Below are positions 43,268 through 54,092 of a stretch of 64,000 bases of DNA, piece by piece. The stretch lies in contig NZ_CP018937.1 of assembly GCF_002849695.1 (NCBI RefSeq), positions 2,914,001 to 2,978,000 of the forward strand, given 5' to 3'. The notes beneath the pieces are model-generated. The model was not told the origin of the DNA. It was given only the letters and a program-made list of their open reading frames with translations, and did not search any database. The translations under genes were made by a program, and so were the position numbers. Within the stretch, counting starts at the first letter, position 1. The number at the start of each line of letters is the position of its first letter. The DNA is from Bacteroides fragilis. Its GTDB lineage: Bacteria; Bacteroidota; Bacteroidia; Bacteroidales; Bacteroidaceae.

Positions 43268-44839
43268 ATGGCAAAGAAAAAAGACGAAAAGGACGTGCTG
43301 GTAGTCCGTGACGAGAAGACAGGCGAGATCAGCGTGGTAGCCGGGCTGAACGCGGACGGCACACCCAAGCGCACCCCCGCAAAAGCGGAGAACGCGCAGA
43401 GTTTCCTGCAATTCGACCGACATGGCGACGTGCTGGACAACTTCTTCAAGAACTTCTTCCGGCAGTGCAAGGAACCCAGCCGCTTCGGTTTCTACCGCAT
43501 TGCGGCAGACCAAGCTGAAAATCTCTTAGAGGTGATGAAGCAACTGCTGAAAGACCCCGAAGCGAACAAGGAGCTGCTCGCCCCTCACAAGGTGGACACC
43601 TCCGACTATGAGAAGAAGGTGCAGGAAGAGATGGCAGCACAACAGACAGAGAAACAAGAACCTCAAAAACAGGAGAACATGGAACAACGGAAAGAACAGC
43701 AACAGGACAAATCCGAACAGATGCAGGGCAAACGTGGCTACCAGCCCATCGACGAGAGTAAAATCAACTGGCAGGAGCTGGAGGACAGATGGGGCGTAAA
43801 GCGGGACAACCTTGAAAAGTCCGGCGACCTTACGAAGATGCTCAACTATGGCAAGTCCGACTTGGTAAAGGTCAAACCGACCTTCGGCGGCGAATCATTC
43901 GAGCTGGACGCCCGCCTCTCCTTCAAGAAGGACGGTGAGGGAAACATCAGCCTCGTGCCGCACTTCATCCGCAAGGAGCAGAAGCTGGATGAGTACAAGG
44001 AACACAAATTCTCCGACAATGACCGGAAGAACCTCCGCGAAACGGGCAATCTCGGTAGGGTCGTGGACATTGTGGACAGGGAAACGGGCGAGATCATCCC
44101 CTCCTACATCAGCATCGACCGCAAGACGAATGAAATCACGGACATTCCGGCAAGCAGGGTGCGCATCCCGGAGCGCATCGGCAAGACGGAAATCACCACG
44201 CAGGAGCGGGACATGCTCCGCGCCGGACTGCCCGTACGCGACAAGCTCATCGAGCGCAACGACGGCAGAAAGTTCGTCACCACCCTGCAAGTGAACGTGG
44301 AGCAGCGCGGCGTGGAGTTCGTGCCGGGAACCGGCAAGTCGCCCCGTACCGCACAGACACAGGAAACCAAAGGCGACACATCGAAAAGTCAGGCGCAGGG
44401 CGGGGAAAATGCCGCACAGACCAAGAAGGAGCAACGCCGCAACACGTGGACGAACGAGGACGGCAGCATCCGCCCCATCAGCAAATGGAGCGGCGTGAGC
44501 TTCACCGACCAGCAGAAAGCCGACTATGTGGCGGGTAAAGCCGTGAAGCTGGAGAACGTGACCGACAAGCAGGGCTTCCATGCCACGATGTATATCAAGT
44601 TCAACCCGGAGAAGGGACGCCCGTACCGCTACGACACGAACCCTGACAATGCACAGCAGGTTGCTCCGTCCAACGAGAGCCGCACGCAGGTGGCGGTGAA
44701 CAACGATGGCAAGACCAACGAGGCTACAAAGAATCTGAGAGAGCCGTTGCAGAAAGGTCAGACCAACCCGAAGGACGCCCGCCAGCAACAGCAGCAGGAG
44801 AAGCCGCAGAAGAAAACGGGCAAGGGCATGAAAATGTAA
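43268..44839 (+). CDS. orf3: Orf3-like protein with DUF4099 and DUF3945 regions
   Basis: 523 residues, no signal peptide. It opens AKKKDEKDVLVVRDEKTGEI and has a DUF4099-like section (PIDESKINWQELEDRWGVKR, GKSDLVKVKPTFGGESFELD), then a DUF3945-like block (LSFKKDGEGNISLVPHFIRK). The rest is Q/N/K-rich and low complexity (QQQQQEKPQKKTGKGMKM at the end). In CTnDOT orf3 sits between xis2d and exc; its deletion has little known effect on excision. The sequence suggests a hydrophilic cytoplasmic protein, function unknown. Confidence 0.85.
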   Translation: MAKKKDEKDVLVVRDEKTGEISVVAGLNADGTPKRTPAKAENAQSFLQFDRHGDVLDNFFKNFFRQCKEPSRFGFYRIAADQAENLLEVMKQLLKDPEANKELLAPHKVDTSDYEKKVQEEMAAQQTEKQEPQKQENMEQRKEQQQDKSEQMQGKRGYQPIDESKINWQELEDRWGVKRDNLEKSGDLTKMLNYGKSDLVKVKPTFGGESFELDARLSFKKDGEGNISLVPHFIRKEQKLDEYKEHKFSDNDRKNLRETGNLGRVVDIVDRETGEIIPSYISIDRKTNEITDIPASRVRIPERIGKTEITTQERDMLRAGLPVRDKLIERNDGRKFVTTLQVNVEQRGVEFVPGTGKSPRTAQTQETKGDTSKSQAQGGENAAQTKKEQRRNTWTNEDGSIRPISKWSGVSFTDQQKADYVAGKAVKLENVTDKQGFHATMYIKFNPEKGRPYRYDTNPDNAQQVAPSNESRTQVAVNNDGKTNEATKNLREPLQKGQTNPKDARQQQQQEKPQKKTGKGMKM

Positions 44840-44899
44840 TCCCGTGTCCGCCACTGAATCCAAAATAAAATCCAAAGTATCAACAAAAAAGAAGAAGAC

Positions 44900-46987
44900 A
44901 TGAAGACAATCATTGCAGAAAAGCCCTCCGTGGCACGTGAAATCGCCCGCATCGTGGGCGCGACAAAGAGAGAGGAAGGATATTTCGAGGGAGGCGGTTA
45001 TGCCGTGACATGGGCATTCGGACACCTCGTTCAGCTTGCCATGCCCGACGGCTACGGCGTGCGCGGATTTGTCCGTGACAACCTCCCGATTATTCCCGAC
45101 ACATTCACGCTCGTCCCCCGTCAGGTCAGGACGGAGAAAGGTTACAAGCCCGACAGCGGCGTGGTGTCGCAGATAAAAGTCATCAAAAGACTGTTCGACA
45201 CAAGCGAACATATCATCGTGGCGACCGATGCCGGACGCGAGGGAGAGCTTATCTTCCGCTACCTCTACCACTATACGGGTTGCACCACTCCTTTCGTGCG
45301 CCTGTGGATCAGCTCTCTCACCGACAAAGCTATCCGCGAGGGACTGCGGAAACTCGAAGACGGCAGCAAATACGACAACCTCTACCTCGCCGCCAAAGCG
45401 CGGAGCGAATCCGACTGGCTCGTGGGCATCAACGGCACACAGGCGTTATCCATCGCCGCCGGACACGGCACGTATTCCGTGGGGCGGGTGCAGACACCAA
45501 CGTTGGCTATGGTATGTGAACGCTACTGGGAGAACCGCCGCTTTACGTCCGAAGCATTCTGGCAGCTCCATATCGCAACGGACGGTTGCGACGGCGAAGT
45601 CGTGAAATTCTCATCCTCCGAGAAATGGAAAGAGAAAGAACCGGCGATGGAACTATATAATAAGGTAAAGGCGGCAGGTTGCGCCACTGTCACGAAAGCC
45701 GAGCGCAAGGAGAAGACGGAGGAAACTCCCTTGCTCTACGACCTGACCACGCTCCAGAAAGAAGCCAACGCCAAGCACGGCTTCACGGCGGAACAGACGC
45801 TTGAAATCGCGCAGAAACTCTACGAAAAGAAGTTGATAACCTATCCGAGAACGGGAAGCCGCTACATCCCCGAAGACGTGTTTGCCGAAATTCCCAAACT
45901 GCTCGCTTTCATCGGCACACAGCCCGAATGGAAAGACAAGGTGCGGGCAAAAGCCGCCCCGACACGCCGCAGCGTGGACGACGGCAAGGTGACAGACCAC
46001 CATGCCCTGCTCGTCACGGGTGAGAAACCGCTCTTCCTCTCCAAAGAGGACAATACCATCTATCAGATGATTGCCGGGCGCATGGTCGAGGCATTCTCTG
46101 AGAAATGCGTCAAGGATGTGACCACTGTCACGGCGGAATGTGCCGGAGTGGAGTTTACCGTAAAAGGCAGCGTCGTGAAGCAAACCGGATGGCGTGCCGT
46201 CTATGGCGAGGAAAAAGAGGAAATTACCATCCCCGGCTGGCAGGAAGGCGACACGCTGACACCGAAAGGCTCGTCCATTACCGAAGGAAAGACCAAACCC
46301 AAGCCGCTGCATACCGAAGCCACCCTGCTCTCGGCAATGGAAACGGCGGGCAAGGAAATTGAGGACGACGCACTGCGGCAGGCGATGAAGGACTGTGGCA
46401 TCGGTACTCCCGCCACACGCGCCTCCATCATCGAAACGCTTTTCAAGCGCGGTTACATGGAACGCTGCAAGAAGTCGCTTGTTCCCACCGAAAAAGGACT
46501 TGCCCTCAATTCCGTCGTCAAGACGATGCGCATCGCCGATGTTGCCATGACGGGCGAATGGGAAAAGGAGCTGGCGCGTATCGAGCGCGGGGAACTGTCC
46601 GACGACACCTTCCGCAAGGAGATAGAGGCGTACACACGTGAGATAACCTCCGAACTGATCTCGTGCGACAAGCTCTTCGGCAGCCGTGACTCCGGCTGCG
46701 CGTGTCCCAAGTGTGGCACGGGCAGGATGCGGTTCTACGGCAAGGTGGTACGCTGCGACAACACGGAGTGCGGACTGCCCGTGTTCCGGCTGAAAGCGGG
46801 ACGCACCCTGTCCGACGATGAAATCAAAGACCTGCTCACCGAAGGGCATACCAAGCTGCTCAAAGGGTTCAAGAGCAAACAGGGCAAGAGTTTCGATGCT
46901 GTTGTCGCCTTTGACGGGGAATATAACACGACTTTTGTGTTCCCGGAGGCTAAAAAGGACAAGAAATTTTCAGGACGGAAGAAATAG
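44900..46987 (+). CDS. exc: Exc, topoisomerase III-like protein
   Basis: 695 residues. TOPRIM motif MKTIIAEKPSVAREIARIVG with the acidic ATDAGREGELIFRYLY block; the active-site tyrosine is in LITYPRTGSRYIPED; the central domain has SVGRVQTPTLAMVCERYW. A C-terminal zinc-ribbon (CACPKCGTGRMRFYG, RCDNTECGLPV) closes it. This is the Exc protein of CTnDOT, a type IA topoisomerase whose activity is needed for excision in vivo but whose catalytic Tyr is, as I recall, not essential. It follows orf3 by 60 bp. Confidence 0.93.
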   Translation: MKTIIAEKPSVAREIARIVGATKREEGYFEGGGYAVTWAFGHLVQLAMPDGYGVRGFVRDNLPIIPDTFTLVPRQVRTEKGYKPDSGVVSQIKVIKRLFDTSEHIIVATDAGREGELIFRYLYHYTGCTTPFVRLWISSLTDKAIREGLRKLEDGSKYDNLYLAAKARSESDWLVGINGTQALSIAAGHGTYSVGRVQTPTLAMVCERYWENRRFTSEAFWQLHIATDGCDGEVVKFSSSEKWKEKEPAMELYNKVKAAGCATVTKAERKEKTEETPLLYDLTTLQKEANAKHGFTAEQTLEIAQKLYEKKLITYPRTGSRYIPEDVFAEIPKLLAFIGTQPEWKDKVRAKAAPTRRSVDDGKVTDHHALLVTGEKPLFLSKEDNTIYQMIAGRMVEAFSEKCVKDVTTVTAECAGVEFTVKGSVVKQTGWRAVYGEEKEEITIPGWQEGDTLTPKGSSITEGKTKPKPLHTEATLLSAMETAGKEIEDDALRQAMKDCGIGTPATRASIIETLFKRGYMERCKKSLVPTEKGLALNSVVKTMRIADVAMTGEWEKELARIERGELSDDTFRKEIEAYTREITSELISCDKLFGSRDSGCACPKCGTGRMRFYGKVVRCDNTECGLPVFRLKAGRTLSDDEIKDLLTEGHTKLLKGFKSKQGKSFDAVVAFDGEYNTTFVFPEAKKDKKFSGRKK

Positions 46988-47149
46988 TATTAACTTTGCC
47001 ACTTGTTCAGAGTAATGAATTGTTCTTCGATACCGGATTACACTCATACTTTGGATTTAGTGGTGGCACTCGGAGGGATACCGAGTGCCTTTTTCTTCCT
47101 TTTTCCAACCGATTATCCCGTTAATTATCAATCCGCTAAATCCAAAGTA

Positions 47150-47602
47150 ATGAACAACAAGAAGAAAAACGAGGGTCAGACCGACTTTTCCTATTACGGT
47201 CTGTACCTGCTGGACTATCTCCGCACGAACAAGTTTGAACAGGCTGACGACACCGCTTTCATACGGGAACGGGCCGACCGTGCCGCCGAAACGTATGAGA
47301 GGGCACGGCTTGAAGGCTATCCCGCCGATGGTGCGCAGGAACTGGCGATGGACACGCTGCTGCGCGGGCTGCATTATTCCCGTTACGCCATCCTCCGCGA
47401 AGTCGTGGAAAACGAGTTTGCCGATGAAGTGCCGGAAGAGAAGCGTGAAGCCTTTGTCCTGAAACTGCTGCCGCTTGTCGGCAACGTGTTCTCCGTCTAT
47501 GACCTCTCGGATGACAATTTCGCCCTGTCTTCCGATTACGACCTGCTCTACACGGAGCTGACGGGAGCAACCGTCCTTTACTTAGACGAATATGGCGTTT
47601 AA
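47150..47602 (+). CDS. DUF1896 family protein
   Basis: 150 residues from ATG 47150 ([20 protein letters not shown]). The family pattern is [40 protein letters not shown] and [20 protein letters not shown], an all-helical small protein with an acidic C-terminus. It overlaps the next gene by 11 bp. It is a constant companion of the methylase/helicase in these elements and may serve as an antirestriction or helper protein; that is unproven. Confidence 0.85.
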   Translation: MNNKKKNEGQTDFSYYGLYLLDYLRTNKFEQADDTAFIRERADRAAETYERARLEGYPADGAQELAMDTLLRGLHYSRYAILREVVENEFADEVPEEKREAFVLKLLPLVGNVFSVYDLSDDNFALSSDYDLLYTELTGATVLYLDEYGV

Positions 47603-50600
47603 CCGCAAACAGAAACTGCGGGACAACATCGAGGCGATACGGACGGCATTCATCCTTGACAGGGAAAATAGGACAGCGACAACCGAAGAGCGTGCCATAC
47701 TTCAAAGGTACTGCGGTTTCGGCGGTCTGAAATGTATCCTCAACCCTGCAAAGGAACTGACGGATGCCGTCCGGTGGGCGAAATCCGACCTCGAACTGTT
47801 CGCCCCGACGGTGGAGCTGCACAGGCTTATCCGTGAGAACAGCAAGGACGAAACAGAGTACAAGCGGTTTGTGGATTCGCTGAAAGCGTCCGTGCTGACC
47901 GCTTTCTACACCCCCAAAGAGATAACCGACACCATCGCGGACGTGCTGGCAGATTACAGCGTCCGCCCCGCCCGTATGCTCGAACCGTCGGCAGGTGTCG
48001 GCGTGTTCGTGGATTCCATGCTGCGGCACAGCCCCAATGCGGATGTGATGGCTTTCGAGAAGGATCTGCTCACGGGTACAATCTTGAGGCATCTCTATCC
48101 CGACCAGAAAATGCGCACCTGCGGTTTTGAGAAAATCGAAAGACCGTTCAACAATTATTTCGACTTGGCGGTGTCCAACATTCCGTTCGGTGACATTGCC
48201 GTGTTCGACGCGGAGTTTCAGCGGAGCGACTCTTTCGGCAGACGCTCCGCCCAGAAAACCATCCACAACTATTTCTTTCTCAAAGGACTGGATGCCGTGC
48301 GTGACGGCGGTATCGTGGCGTTCATCACCTCGCAAGGGGTATTGAATAGCACCAAGACCTCCGTGCGTAACGAGCTGTTCAGTCAGGCCAATCTGGTATC
48401 CGCGATACGCCTGCCCAACAACCTGTTCACGGACAACGCGGGCACGGAGGTGGGCAGTGACCTGATTGTCCTGCAAAAGAACCTCAGCAAGAAGGAAATG
48501 TCGCAGGACGAGCGGCTGATGACCGTGATACAGACGGACACGAAAACCGCCCTGACCGACAACGCCTATTTCATCCACCACCCGGAACGCATCGTGCATA
48601 CGATGGCGAAACTTGACACAGACCCCTACGGGAAGCCCGCTATGGTTTATCTGCACGAGGGCAAGGCAGCAGGCATCGCCGGGGATTTGCGCCGTATGCT
48701 CGACGAGGATTTCCATTACAGGCTTGCCATGCGCTTGTATTCGGGTTCAATCCGGCAGGCAGGAACGGAAGAAAAAGTTGCCGTTCAAAATAAAGTAGAG
48801 CGTCCTGCCATAAAATTGGAAACAGTATCCTCGGCGCAGACGGTGGAAACTCCGACAGAAAAGCCGCAACCCGCAGATGAAAAGCCGGAGATAGAGCCAC
48901 GTCCGAAATATTCTGACGGTGTGCAGCTATCCTTGCTCGATCTCTGGGGGATGACGGAAGAAGTCAGCCAACAACCGAAAACCGCCAAAAAGAAAAAGGA
49001 GGCGAAAAAGGAAAGCTCGGCAAGGCGCGTTCTACCCAAGCCACAGGTGCATGTCACACAAAATGTTACGGCTGTGCCGACGGCTACCACCCCTAAGACT
49101 GTAACAGAGAACAAGGAGGCTAAAACGGAGAACACCGCCAAGCCTGCCGACCCGGACGACATCTATGCCACGTTGGACTGGGATACCAATCCTCCCATCA
49201 ACGGCTTCTACGAGATGATGATGGATTTGACGCCGGAACGCAGGAAGGAACTTCGGGAACTGGCAAGGCAGCATAACGAGAAACAAGCGGCGGCGGAAAA
49301 GATGGAAGTGAAAGCCGTGCCGGACACTCCCCGTGAGCAACCACGGCAGGAGGAAACACAGCCGGAAGCAGTCACCGCACCTGCCGTTACAGATACCCCA
49401 CCGGAAGCGGTGGCGACCTCCCTTTTCCCCGACATCGAAGCGGAGAAGCCGAAGGAAGAAGTCGTGGACCTTTCGCCGCGTGCCTACCACCGCACGCCGG
49501 AGATGCACCTGCGCGAAGGGTCGCTGGTGGCTGACAGGGGGCGTCATAACATCGGCTACCTGAAGGACATCACGCCATACGGGGCGACATTCCAGCCGCT
49601 CGACCTGAAAGGCTACCAGAAGGAGAAGGCGTTACAGTATGTTTTACTCCGTGACGCCTACGAGCGGCTGTACCGCTATGAATCGAACCTGCATGAAGCA
49701 AATGTCCCGTGGCGAGAGCATCTAAACACCTGTTACGATGAGTTTGTCATGCGCTACGGCAACCTCAACGCCAAGCAGAACGTGAAGTTAGTGATGATGG
49801 ACGCGGGCGGGCGTGACATCCTTTCGCTGGAACGGGCGGAGAACGGGAAGTTTGTCAAGGCGGACATCTTCGAGCGTCCCGTTTCCTTCTCCGTGGAGAG
49901 CCATGCCAACGTCGGCTCACCCGAAGAAGCACTGTCCGCGTCGCTCAACAAGTTCGGCACTGTCGATCTCGACTATATGCGGGAGATAACCGACAGTACG
50001 GCGGAGGATTTGCTCACAGCCCTGCAAGGGCGCATCTATTACAATCCGCTCGTAACCGGTTACGAGATTAAGGACCGCTTTATTGCCGGAAACGTGATAG
50101 AGAAAGCGGAACGCATAGAGGCTTGGATGGGCGAAAACCCCGAAAGTGAACGTATGCCGGAGGTGAAGCAGGCGTTGGAGGCTCTGAAAGATGCCGAACC
50201 GCCGCGCATCGCTTTTGAAGACCTTGATTTCAATTTCGGGGAACGCTGGATTCCGACGGGTGTCTATGCCGCCTACATGAGCCGGCTGTTCGACACGGAG
50301 GTGAAAATCGCCTACTCTGCAAGCATGGACGAGTTTTCGGTGGCGTGCGGCTACCGCACCATGAAAATCACGGACGAGTTTCTGGTGAAGGGGTATTACC
50401 GTAACTATGACGGCATGCACCTTCTGAAACACGCCCTGCACAACACCTGTCCCGACATGATGAAGTCCATCGGCAGGGACGAGCATGGCAACGACATCAA
50501 GGTGCGCGACAGCGAGGGAATACAGCTCGCCAACGCCAAGATTGACGAGATACGAAACGGCTTCTCCGAATGGCTCGAAGAGCAGTCGCCACAGTTCAAG

Positions 50601-53432
50601 GAGCGGCTGACGACGATGTATAACCGCAAGTTCAACTGTTTCGTGCGCCCGAAGTATGACGGCTCGCATCAGACTTTTCCCGACCTCAATCTGAAAGGGC
50701 TGGCAAGCCGGGGCATCAGGAGCGTCTATCCCTCGCAGATGGATTGCGTCTGGATGCTGAAACAGAACGGCGGCGGAATTTGTGACCACGAGGTTGGAAC
50801 CGGCAAGACGCTGATAATGTGCATCGCCGCGCATGAAATGAAGCGTCTGAACTTGGCGCACAAGCCGATGATTATCGGGCTGAAAGCCAATGTTGCGGAG
50901 ATTGCCGCCACCTATCAAGCGGCATATCCCAACGCGAGGATTCTGTACGCTTCGGAGAAAGACTTTTCGACCGCCAACCGCGTGCGTTTCTTCAACAACA
51001 TCAAGAACAACGACTACGATTGTGTCATTATGTCGCACGACCAGTTCGGCAAGATACCGCAGTCGCCGGAGTTGCAGCAGCGCATCCTGCAAGCGGAGCT
51101 TGACACGGTGGAGGAAAACCTCGAAGTGCTGCGCCAGCAGGGAAAGAACGTATCGCGGGCGATGCTGAAAGGTCTGGAGAAGCGCAAGCATAACCTTGAA
51201 GCGAAATTGGAGAAGGTGGAACACGCCATAAAGTCACGCACGGACGACGTGGTGGACTTCAAGCAGATGGGCATCGACCACATTTTCATTGATGAATCGC
51301 ACCAGTTCAAGAATCTGACTTTCAACACGCGCCACGACCGTGTGGCGGGATTGGGGAACAGCGAGGGAAGCCAGAAGGCACTGAACATGCTCTTTGCTAT
51401 CCGCACCATACAGGAGCGCACGGGCAAGGACTTGGGGGCGACCTTCCTCTCCGGCACGACTATCAGCAACTCGCTGACTGAGCTGTACCTGCTGTTCAAG
51501 TACCTGCGCCCGAAGGAGCTGGAACGGCAGGACATTCGATGTTTTGATGCGTGGTCGGCGATATTTGCCAAGAAGACAACGGATTTTGAGTTCAACGTGA
51601 CGAACAACGTGGTGCAGAAGGAGCGTTTCCGCTACTTCATCAAAGTGCCGGAGCTTGCCGCCTTCTATAATGAAATCACGGACTACCGCACGGCGGAGGA
51701 TGTGGGCGTGGACCGTCCCAACAAAAACGAGATACTGCACCACATACCGCCCACGCCGGAGCAGGAGGACTTCATACAGAAGCTGATGCAATTCGCCAAG
51801 ACGGGCGACGCCACCCTGTTGGGCAGACTGCCGCTTTCGGAAACGGAGGAAAAGGCGAAGATGCTTATCGCCACGGACTATGCCCGGAAGATGGCACTCG
51901 ACATGCGCATGATAGACCCGCATTACGAAGACCACCCCGACAACAAGGCGAGCCACTGTGCCAAAATAATCGCGGAGTATTATCAAAAATACGACGCGCA
52001 GAAAGGCACGCAGTTCGTTTTCTCTGACTTGGGGACTTACCAGCCGGGCGATGGGTGGAACGTCTATTCGGAAATCAAGCGCAAACTGACGGAGGACTAC
52101 GGCATACCGCCAAGCGAGGTGCGCTTCATTCAGGAGTGCAAGACCGACAAGGCTCGGAAGGCGGTGATAGATGCCATGAACGCCGGGACGGTGCGTGTGC
52201 TGTTCGGCTCCACCTCCATGCTCGGAACGGGTGTGAACGCACAGAAACGGTGTGTGGCAATTCATCATCTTGATACGCCGTGGCGACCGTCCGACCTGCA
52301 ACAGCGTGACGGACGGGGAGTTAGAGCAGGCAACGAGATAGCCAAGCATTTCGCCGGGAACAACGTGGACGTAATAATCTACGCGGTGGAAAAATCACTG
52401 GACAGTTACAAGTTCAACCTCCTGCACTGCAAGCAGACTTTCATCAGCCAGCTTAAAAGCGGTGCTATGGAAGCGCGTACCATCGACGAGGGGGCAATGG
52501 ACGAGAAATCGGGCATGAACTTCTCGGAATATATGGCGTTGCTATCCGGCAACACCGACCTGCTGGACAAGGCGAAACTGGAAAAACGTATCGCCTCGCT
52601 CGAAGGGGAACGCAAGTCGTTCAACAAGGGCAAGCGTGATTCGGAGTTCAAGCTGGAATCGAAGACCCGCGAGCTGGGCAACAACACAGCTTTCATAGAT
52701 GCCATGACGGAGGACTGGAACCGCTTCCTCTCTGTGGTGCAGACCGACAAGGAGGGCAATCACCTTAATATAATAAAGGTGGACGGAGTGGATTCCGCCG
52801 ATGAGAAAGTCATCGGAAAGCGTTTGCAGGAGATAGCCAAGAATGCCACGACCGGAGGGTTGTACACGCAGGTTGGAGAGTTTTACGGTTTCCCGATAAA
52901 GGTGGTCAGCGAAAGGATACTCAAAGAGGGATTGGAGTTTACCGACAACCGCTTCGTGGTCGAGGGGAACTACAAGTACACCTACAACAACGGGCATCTG
53001 GCGCTGGCTGACCCGTTGGCCGCCGCCCGCAACTTCCTCAACGCGATTGAGAGAATCCCCTCCATCATCGACCAGTATAAAGCGAAGAATGAGGTCTTGG
53101 AACGTGAGATACCGCAGTTGCAGGAGATAGCAGGCAAGGTGTGGAAGAAGGAGGAAGAACTGAAACAGTTGAAGTCCGAACTTGCCGCCCTTGACCGCAA
53201 GATACAGCTGGAACTTGCGCCGCCTACACCCGAAATCACCGAAAAGGAGCATGAAGGGCAACAGGTCAAACCGGAAGCGAAAGGTGTGCGAAACGGTATC
53301 AGGCAATATCCCGAAGATACATCACCGCAAATACGCAATCCATCGGAAAGTATTATCGCCAATCACACCATAACTGGGCATCCGGGGCTGTATGCCAAGG
53401 AGGAAACCCGGTCCAAAGGATTGAAAATATAA
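47592..53432 (+). CDS. Giant N6-methyltransferase/SF2 helicase (BmhA-like)
   Basis: 1946 residues. The N-terminal class I methyltransferase has [17 protein letters not shown] (Glu near residue 131) and a variant catalytic motif NIPFGD (about 195) in place of N-P-P-Y/F. A long disordered Lys/Glu/Thr-rich region follows (about 400-640). The C-terminal half is a superfamily 2 helicase: Walker [14 protein letters not shown] at about 1066-1078, Walker B-type IFIDESHQF near 1231, motif [12 protein letters not shown] and motif [14 protein letters not shown] near 1575. A coiled-coil tail ends the protein. These fusions are widespread in Bacteroides conjugative elements and may protect incoming DNA from restriction; their true role is open. 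It is transcribed with the DUF1896 gene. Confidence 0.9.
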   Translation: MAFNRKQKLRDNIEAIRTAFILDRENRTATTEERAILQRYCGFGGLKCILNPAKELTDAVRWAKSDLELFAPTVELHRLIRENSKDETEYKRFVDSLKASVLTAFYTPKEITDTIADVLADYSVRPARMLEPSAGVGVFVDSMLRHSPNADVMAFEKDLLTGTILRHLYPDQKMRTCGFEKIERPFNNYFDLAVSNIPFGDIAVFDAEFQRSDSFGRRSAQKTIHNYFFLKGLDAVRDGGIVAFITSQGVLNSTKTSVRNELFSQANLVSAIRLPNNLFTDNAGTEVGSDLIVLQKNLSKKEMSQDERLMTVIQTDTKTALTDNAYFIHHPERIVHTMAKLDTDPYGKPAMVYLHEGKAAGIAGDLRRMLDEDFHYRLAMRLYSGSIRQAGTEEKVAVQNKVERPAIKLETVSSAQTVETPTEKPQPADEKPEIEPRPKYSDGVQLSLLDLWGMTEEVSQQPKTAKKKKEAKKESSARRVLPKPQVHVTQNVTAVPTATTPKTVTENKEAKTENTAKPADPDDIYATLDWDTNPPINGFYEMMMDLTPERRKELRELARQHNEKQAAAEKMEVKAVPDTPREQPRQEETQPEAVTAPAVTDTPPEAVATSLFPDIEAEKPKEEVVDLSPRAYHRTPEMHLREGSLVADRGRHNIGYLKDITPYGATFQPLDLKGYQKEKALQYVLLRDAYERLYRYESNLHEANVPWREHLNTCYDEFVMRYGNLNAKQNVKLVMMDAGGRDILSLERAENGKFVKADIFERPVSFSVESHANVGSPEEALSASLNKFGTVDLDYMREITDSTAEDLLTALQGRIYYNPLVTGYEIKDRFIAGNVIEKAERIEAWMGENPESERMPEVKQALEALKDAEPPRIAFEDLDFNFGERWIPTGVYAAYMSRLFDTEVKIAYSASMDEFSVACGYRTMKITDEFLVKGYYRNYDGMHLLKHALHNTCPDMMKSIGRDEHGNDIKVRDSEGIQLANAKIDEIRNGFSEWLEEQSPQFKERLTTMYNRKFNCFVRPKYDGSHQTFPDLNLKGLASRGIRSVYPSQMDCVWMLKQNGGGICDHEVGTGKTLIMCIAAHEMKRLNLAHKPMIIGLKANVAEIAATYQAAYPNARILYASEKDFSTANRVRFFNNIKNNDYDCVIMSHDQFGKIPQSPELQQRILQAELDTVEENLEVLRQQGKNVSRAMLKGLEKRKHNLEAKLEKVEHAIKSRTDDVVDFKQMGIDHIFIDESHQFKNLTFNTRHDRVAGLGNSEGSQKALNMLFAIRTIQERTGKDLGATFLSGTTISNSLTELYLLFKYLRPKELERQDIRCFDAWSAIFAKKTTDFEFNVTNNVVQKERFRYFIKVPELAAFYNEITDYRTAEDVGVDRPNKNEILHHIPPTPEQEDFIQKLMQFAKTGDATLLGRLPLSETEEKAKMLIATDYARKMALDMRMIDPHYEDHPDNKASHCAKIIAEYYQKYDAQKGTQFVFSDLGTYQPGDGWNVYSEIKRKLTEDYGIPPSEVRFIQECKTDKARKAVIDAMNAGTVRVLFGSTSMLGTGVNAQKRCVAIHHLDTPWRPSDLQQRDGRGVRAGNEIAKHFAGNNVDVIIYAVEKSLDSYKFNLLHCKQTFISQLKSGAMEARTIDEGAMDEKSGMNFSEYMALLSGNTDLLDKAKLEKRIASLEGERKSFNKGKRDSEFKLESKTRELGNNTAFIDAMTEDWNRFLSVVQTDKEGNHLNIIKVDGVDSADEKVIGKRLQEIAKNATTGGLYTQVGEFYGFPIKVVSERILKEGLEFTDNRFVVEGNYKYTYNNGHLALADPLAAARNFLNAIERIPSIIDQYKAKNEVLEREIPQLQEIAGKVWKKEEELKQLKSELAALDRKIQLELAPPTPEITEKEHEGQQVKPEAKGVRNGIRQYPEDTSPQIRNPSESIIANHTITGHPGLYAKEETRSKGLKI

Positions 53433-53455
53433 CCTTAGGAATTTTATCTGAAGTA

Positions 53456-53560
53456 TTAATAAGGGCTATCCCAAAAGGTCTAAAAGTAAATTTTATCCTT
53501 TCTGCAAGTATCTGTAGGATGGCAACTGCATTTTTTTTCTTTTTGGGCAGCCCTTATTAA
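53456..53560. repeat. MITE-like terminal inverted repeat or strong hairpin
   Basis: TTAATAAGGGCTATCCCAAA at the left and TTTTGGGCAGCCCTTATTAA at the right are inverted copies (one or two mismatches) 105 bp apart overall. The ends resemble GGGCTG-type insertion-sequence termini, so it may be a shrunken IS. It lies 23 bp after the methylase/helicase stop and could also end its transcript. Confidence 0.55.
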
Positions 53561-53926
53561 AATTTATTCTTATTTTAGGTTATATACATTCATGTCCATT
53601 TATGTAAAAAATCCTGCTGACCTTGTTTATGTCTTGTCAGTCACCATTTGCAAAACCATATTTGACCCTCAAAGAGGCTGAATTTGATAAGCAACTTGCT
53701 ACATACTCATAATAAGGAGCTAAATAGAACACGAATGGGAAATACTCAAATGCCAAACTAAAGAAGATATTGGCCAAAATAAACGCTATACCGAGAGAGA
53801 AACTTGATTTTTCAACTTCCTAAAACGGTGTTGTTCAAACATTTCTACTTATTTGTACTTGCCAGTTGAACCTACGCTTCCCTAATAAAATGTCTATGGT
53901 AAAAAAAGTTAAAAAATCCTCCCACT
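53561..53926 (+). other. A/T-rich gap before tet(Q), no clear gene
   Basis: The only frame worth mention is 53629-53712 (27 codons, MSCQSPFAKPYLTLKEAEFD...), with a second short open stretch about 53735-53822 ending REKLDFSTS. Both may be remnants of a decayed gene. I see no promoter or ribosome-site signal that supports them. Confidence 0.25.
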
Positions 53927-53958
53927 TTTGTTAGATATATTTTTTTTGTGTAATTTTG
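53927..53958 (+). promoter_or_regulatory. tet(Q) operon promoter
   Basis: TTTG (53927-53930), 20-nt spacer, TAATTTTG (53951-53958): a full Bacteroides consensus. Transcription should start near 53965, giving a leader of about 128 nt before the tet(Q) start at 54093. Confidence 0.8.
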
Positions 53959-53964
53959 CAATCG

Positions 53965-54092
53965 TTATGCGGCAGTAATAATATACATATTAATACGAGT
54001 TAGTAATCCTGTAGTTCTCACATGCTACGAGGAGGTATTAAAAGGTGCGTTTCGACAATGCATCTATTGTAGTATATTATTGCTTAATCCAA
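53965..54092 (+). promoter_or_regulatory. tet(Q) translational-attenuation leader
   Basis: A 16-codon frame, 54022-54072 ([16 protein letters not shown]), preceded by no other gene, ends in the leader with a GAGGAGG-rich stretch inside it. GCAGTAATAATATAC (53972-53986) pairs with GTATATTATTGC (54072-54083), so the stop of the small frame falls at the 3' arm of a stem just before the tet(Q) start. Tetracycline-slowed ribosomes here are the accepted basis of control of this operon in CTnDOT. Confidence 0.7.

Noticed and set aside
44900..46987. Housekeeping topoisomerase III
   Set aside because: Length, position after xis2d-orf3 and the rest of the CTnDOT order make it the element's exc gene.
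47259..48716. 485-codon minus-strand frame across DUF1896 and the methylase start
   Set aside because: Both plus-strand genes are supported by family motifs; the reverse frame is a compositional shadow.
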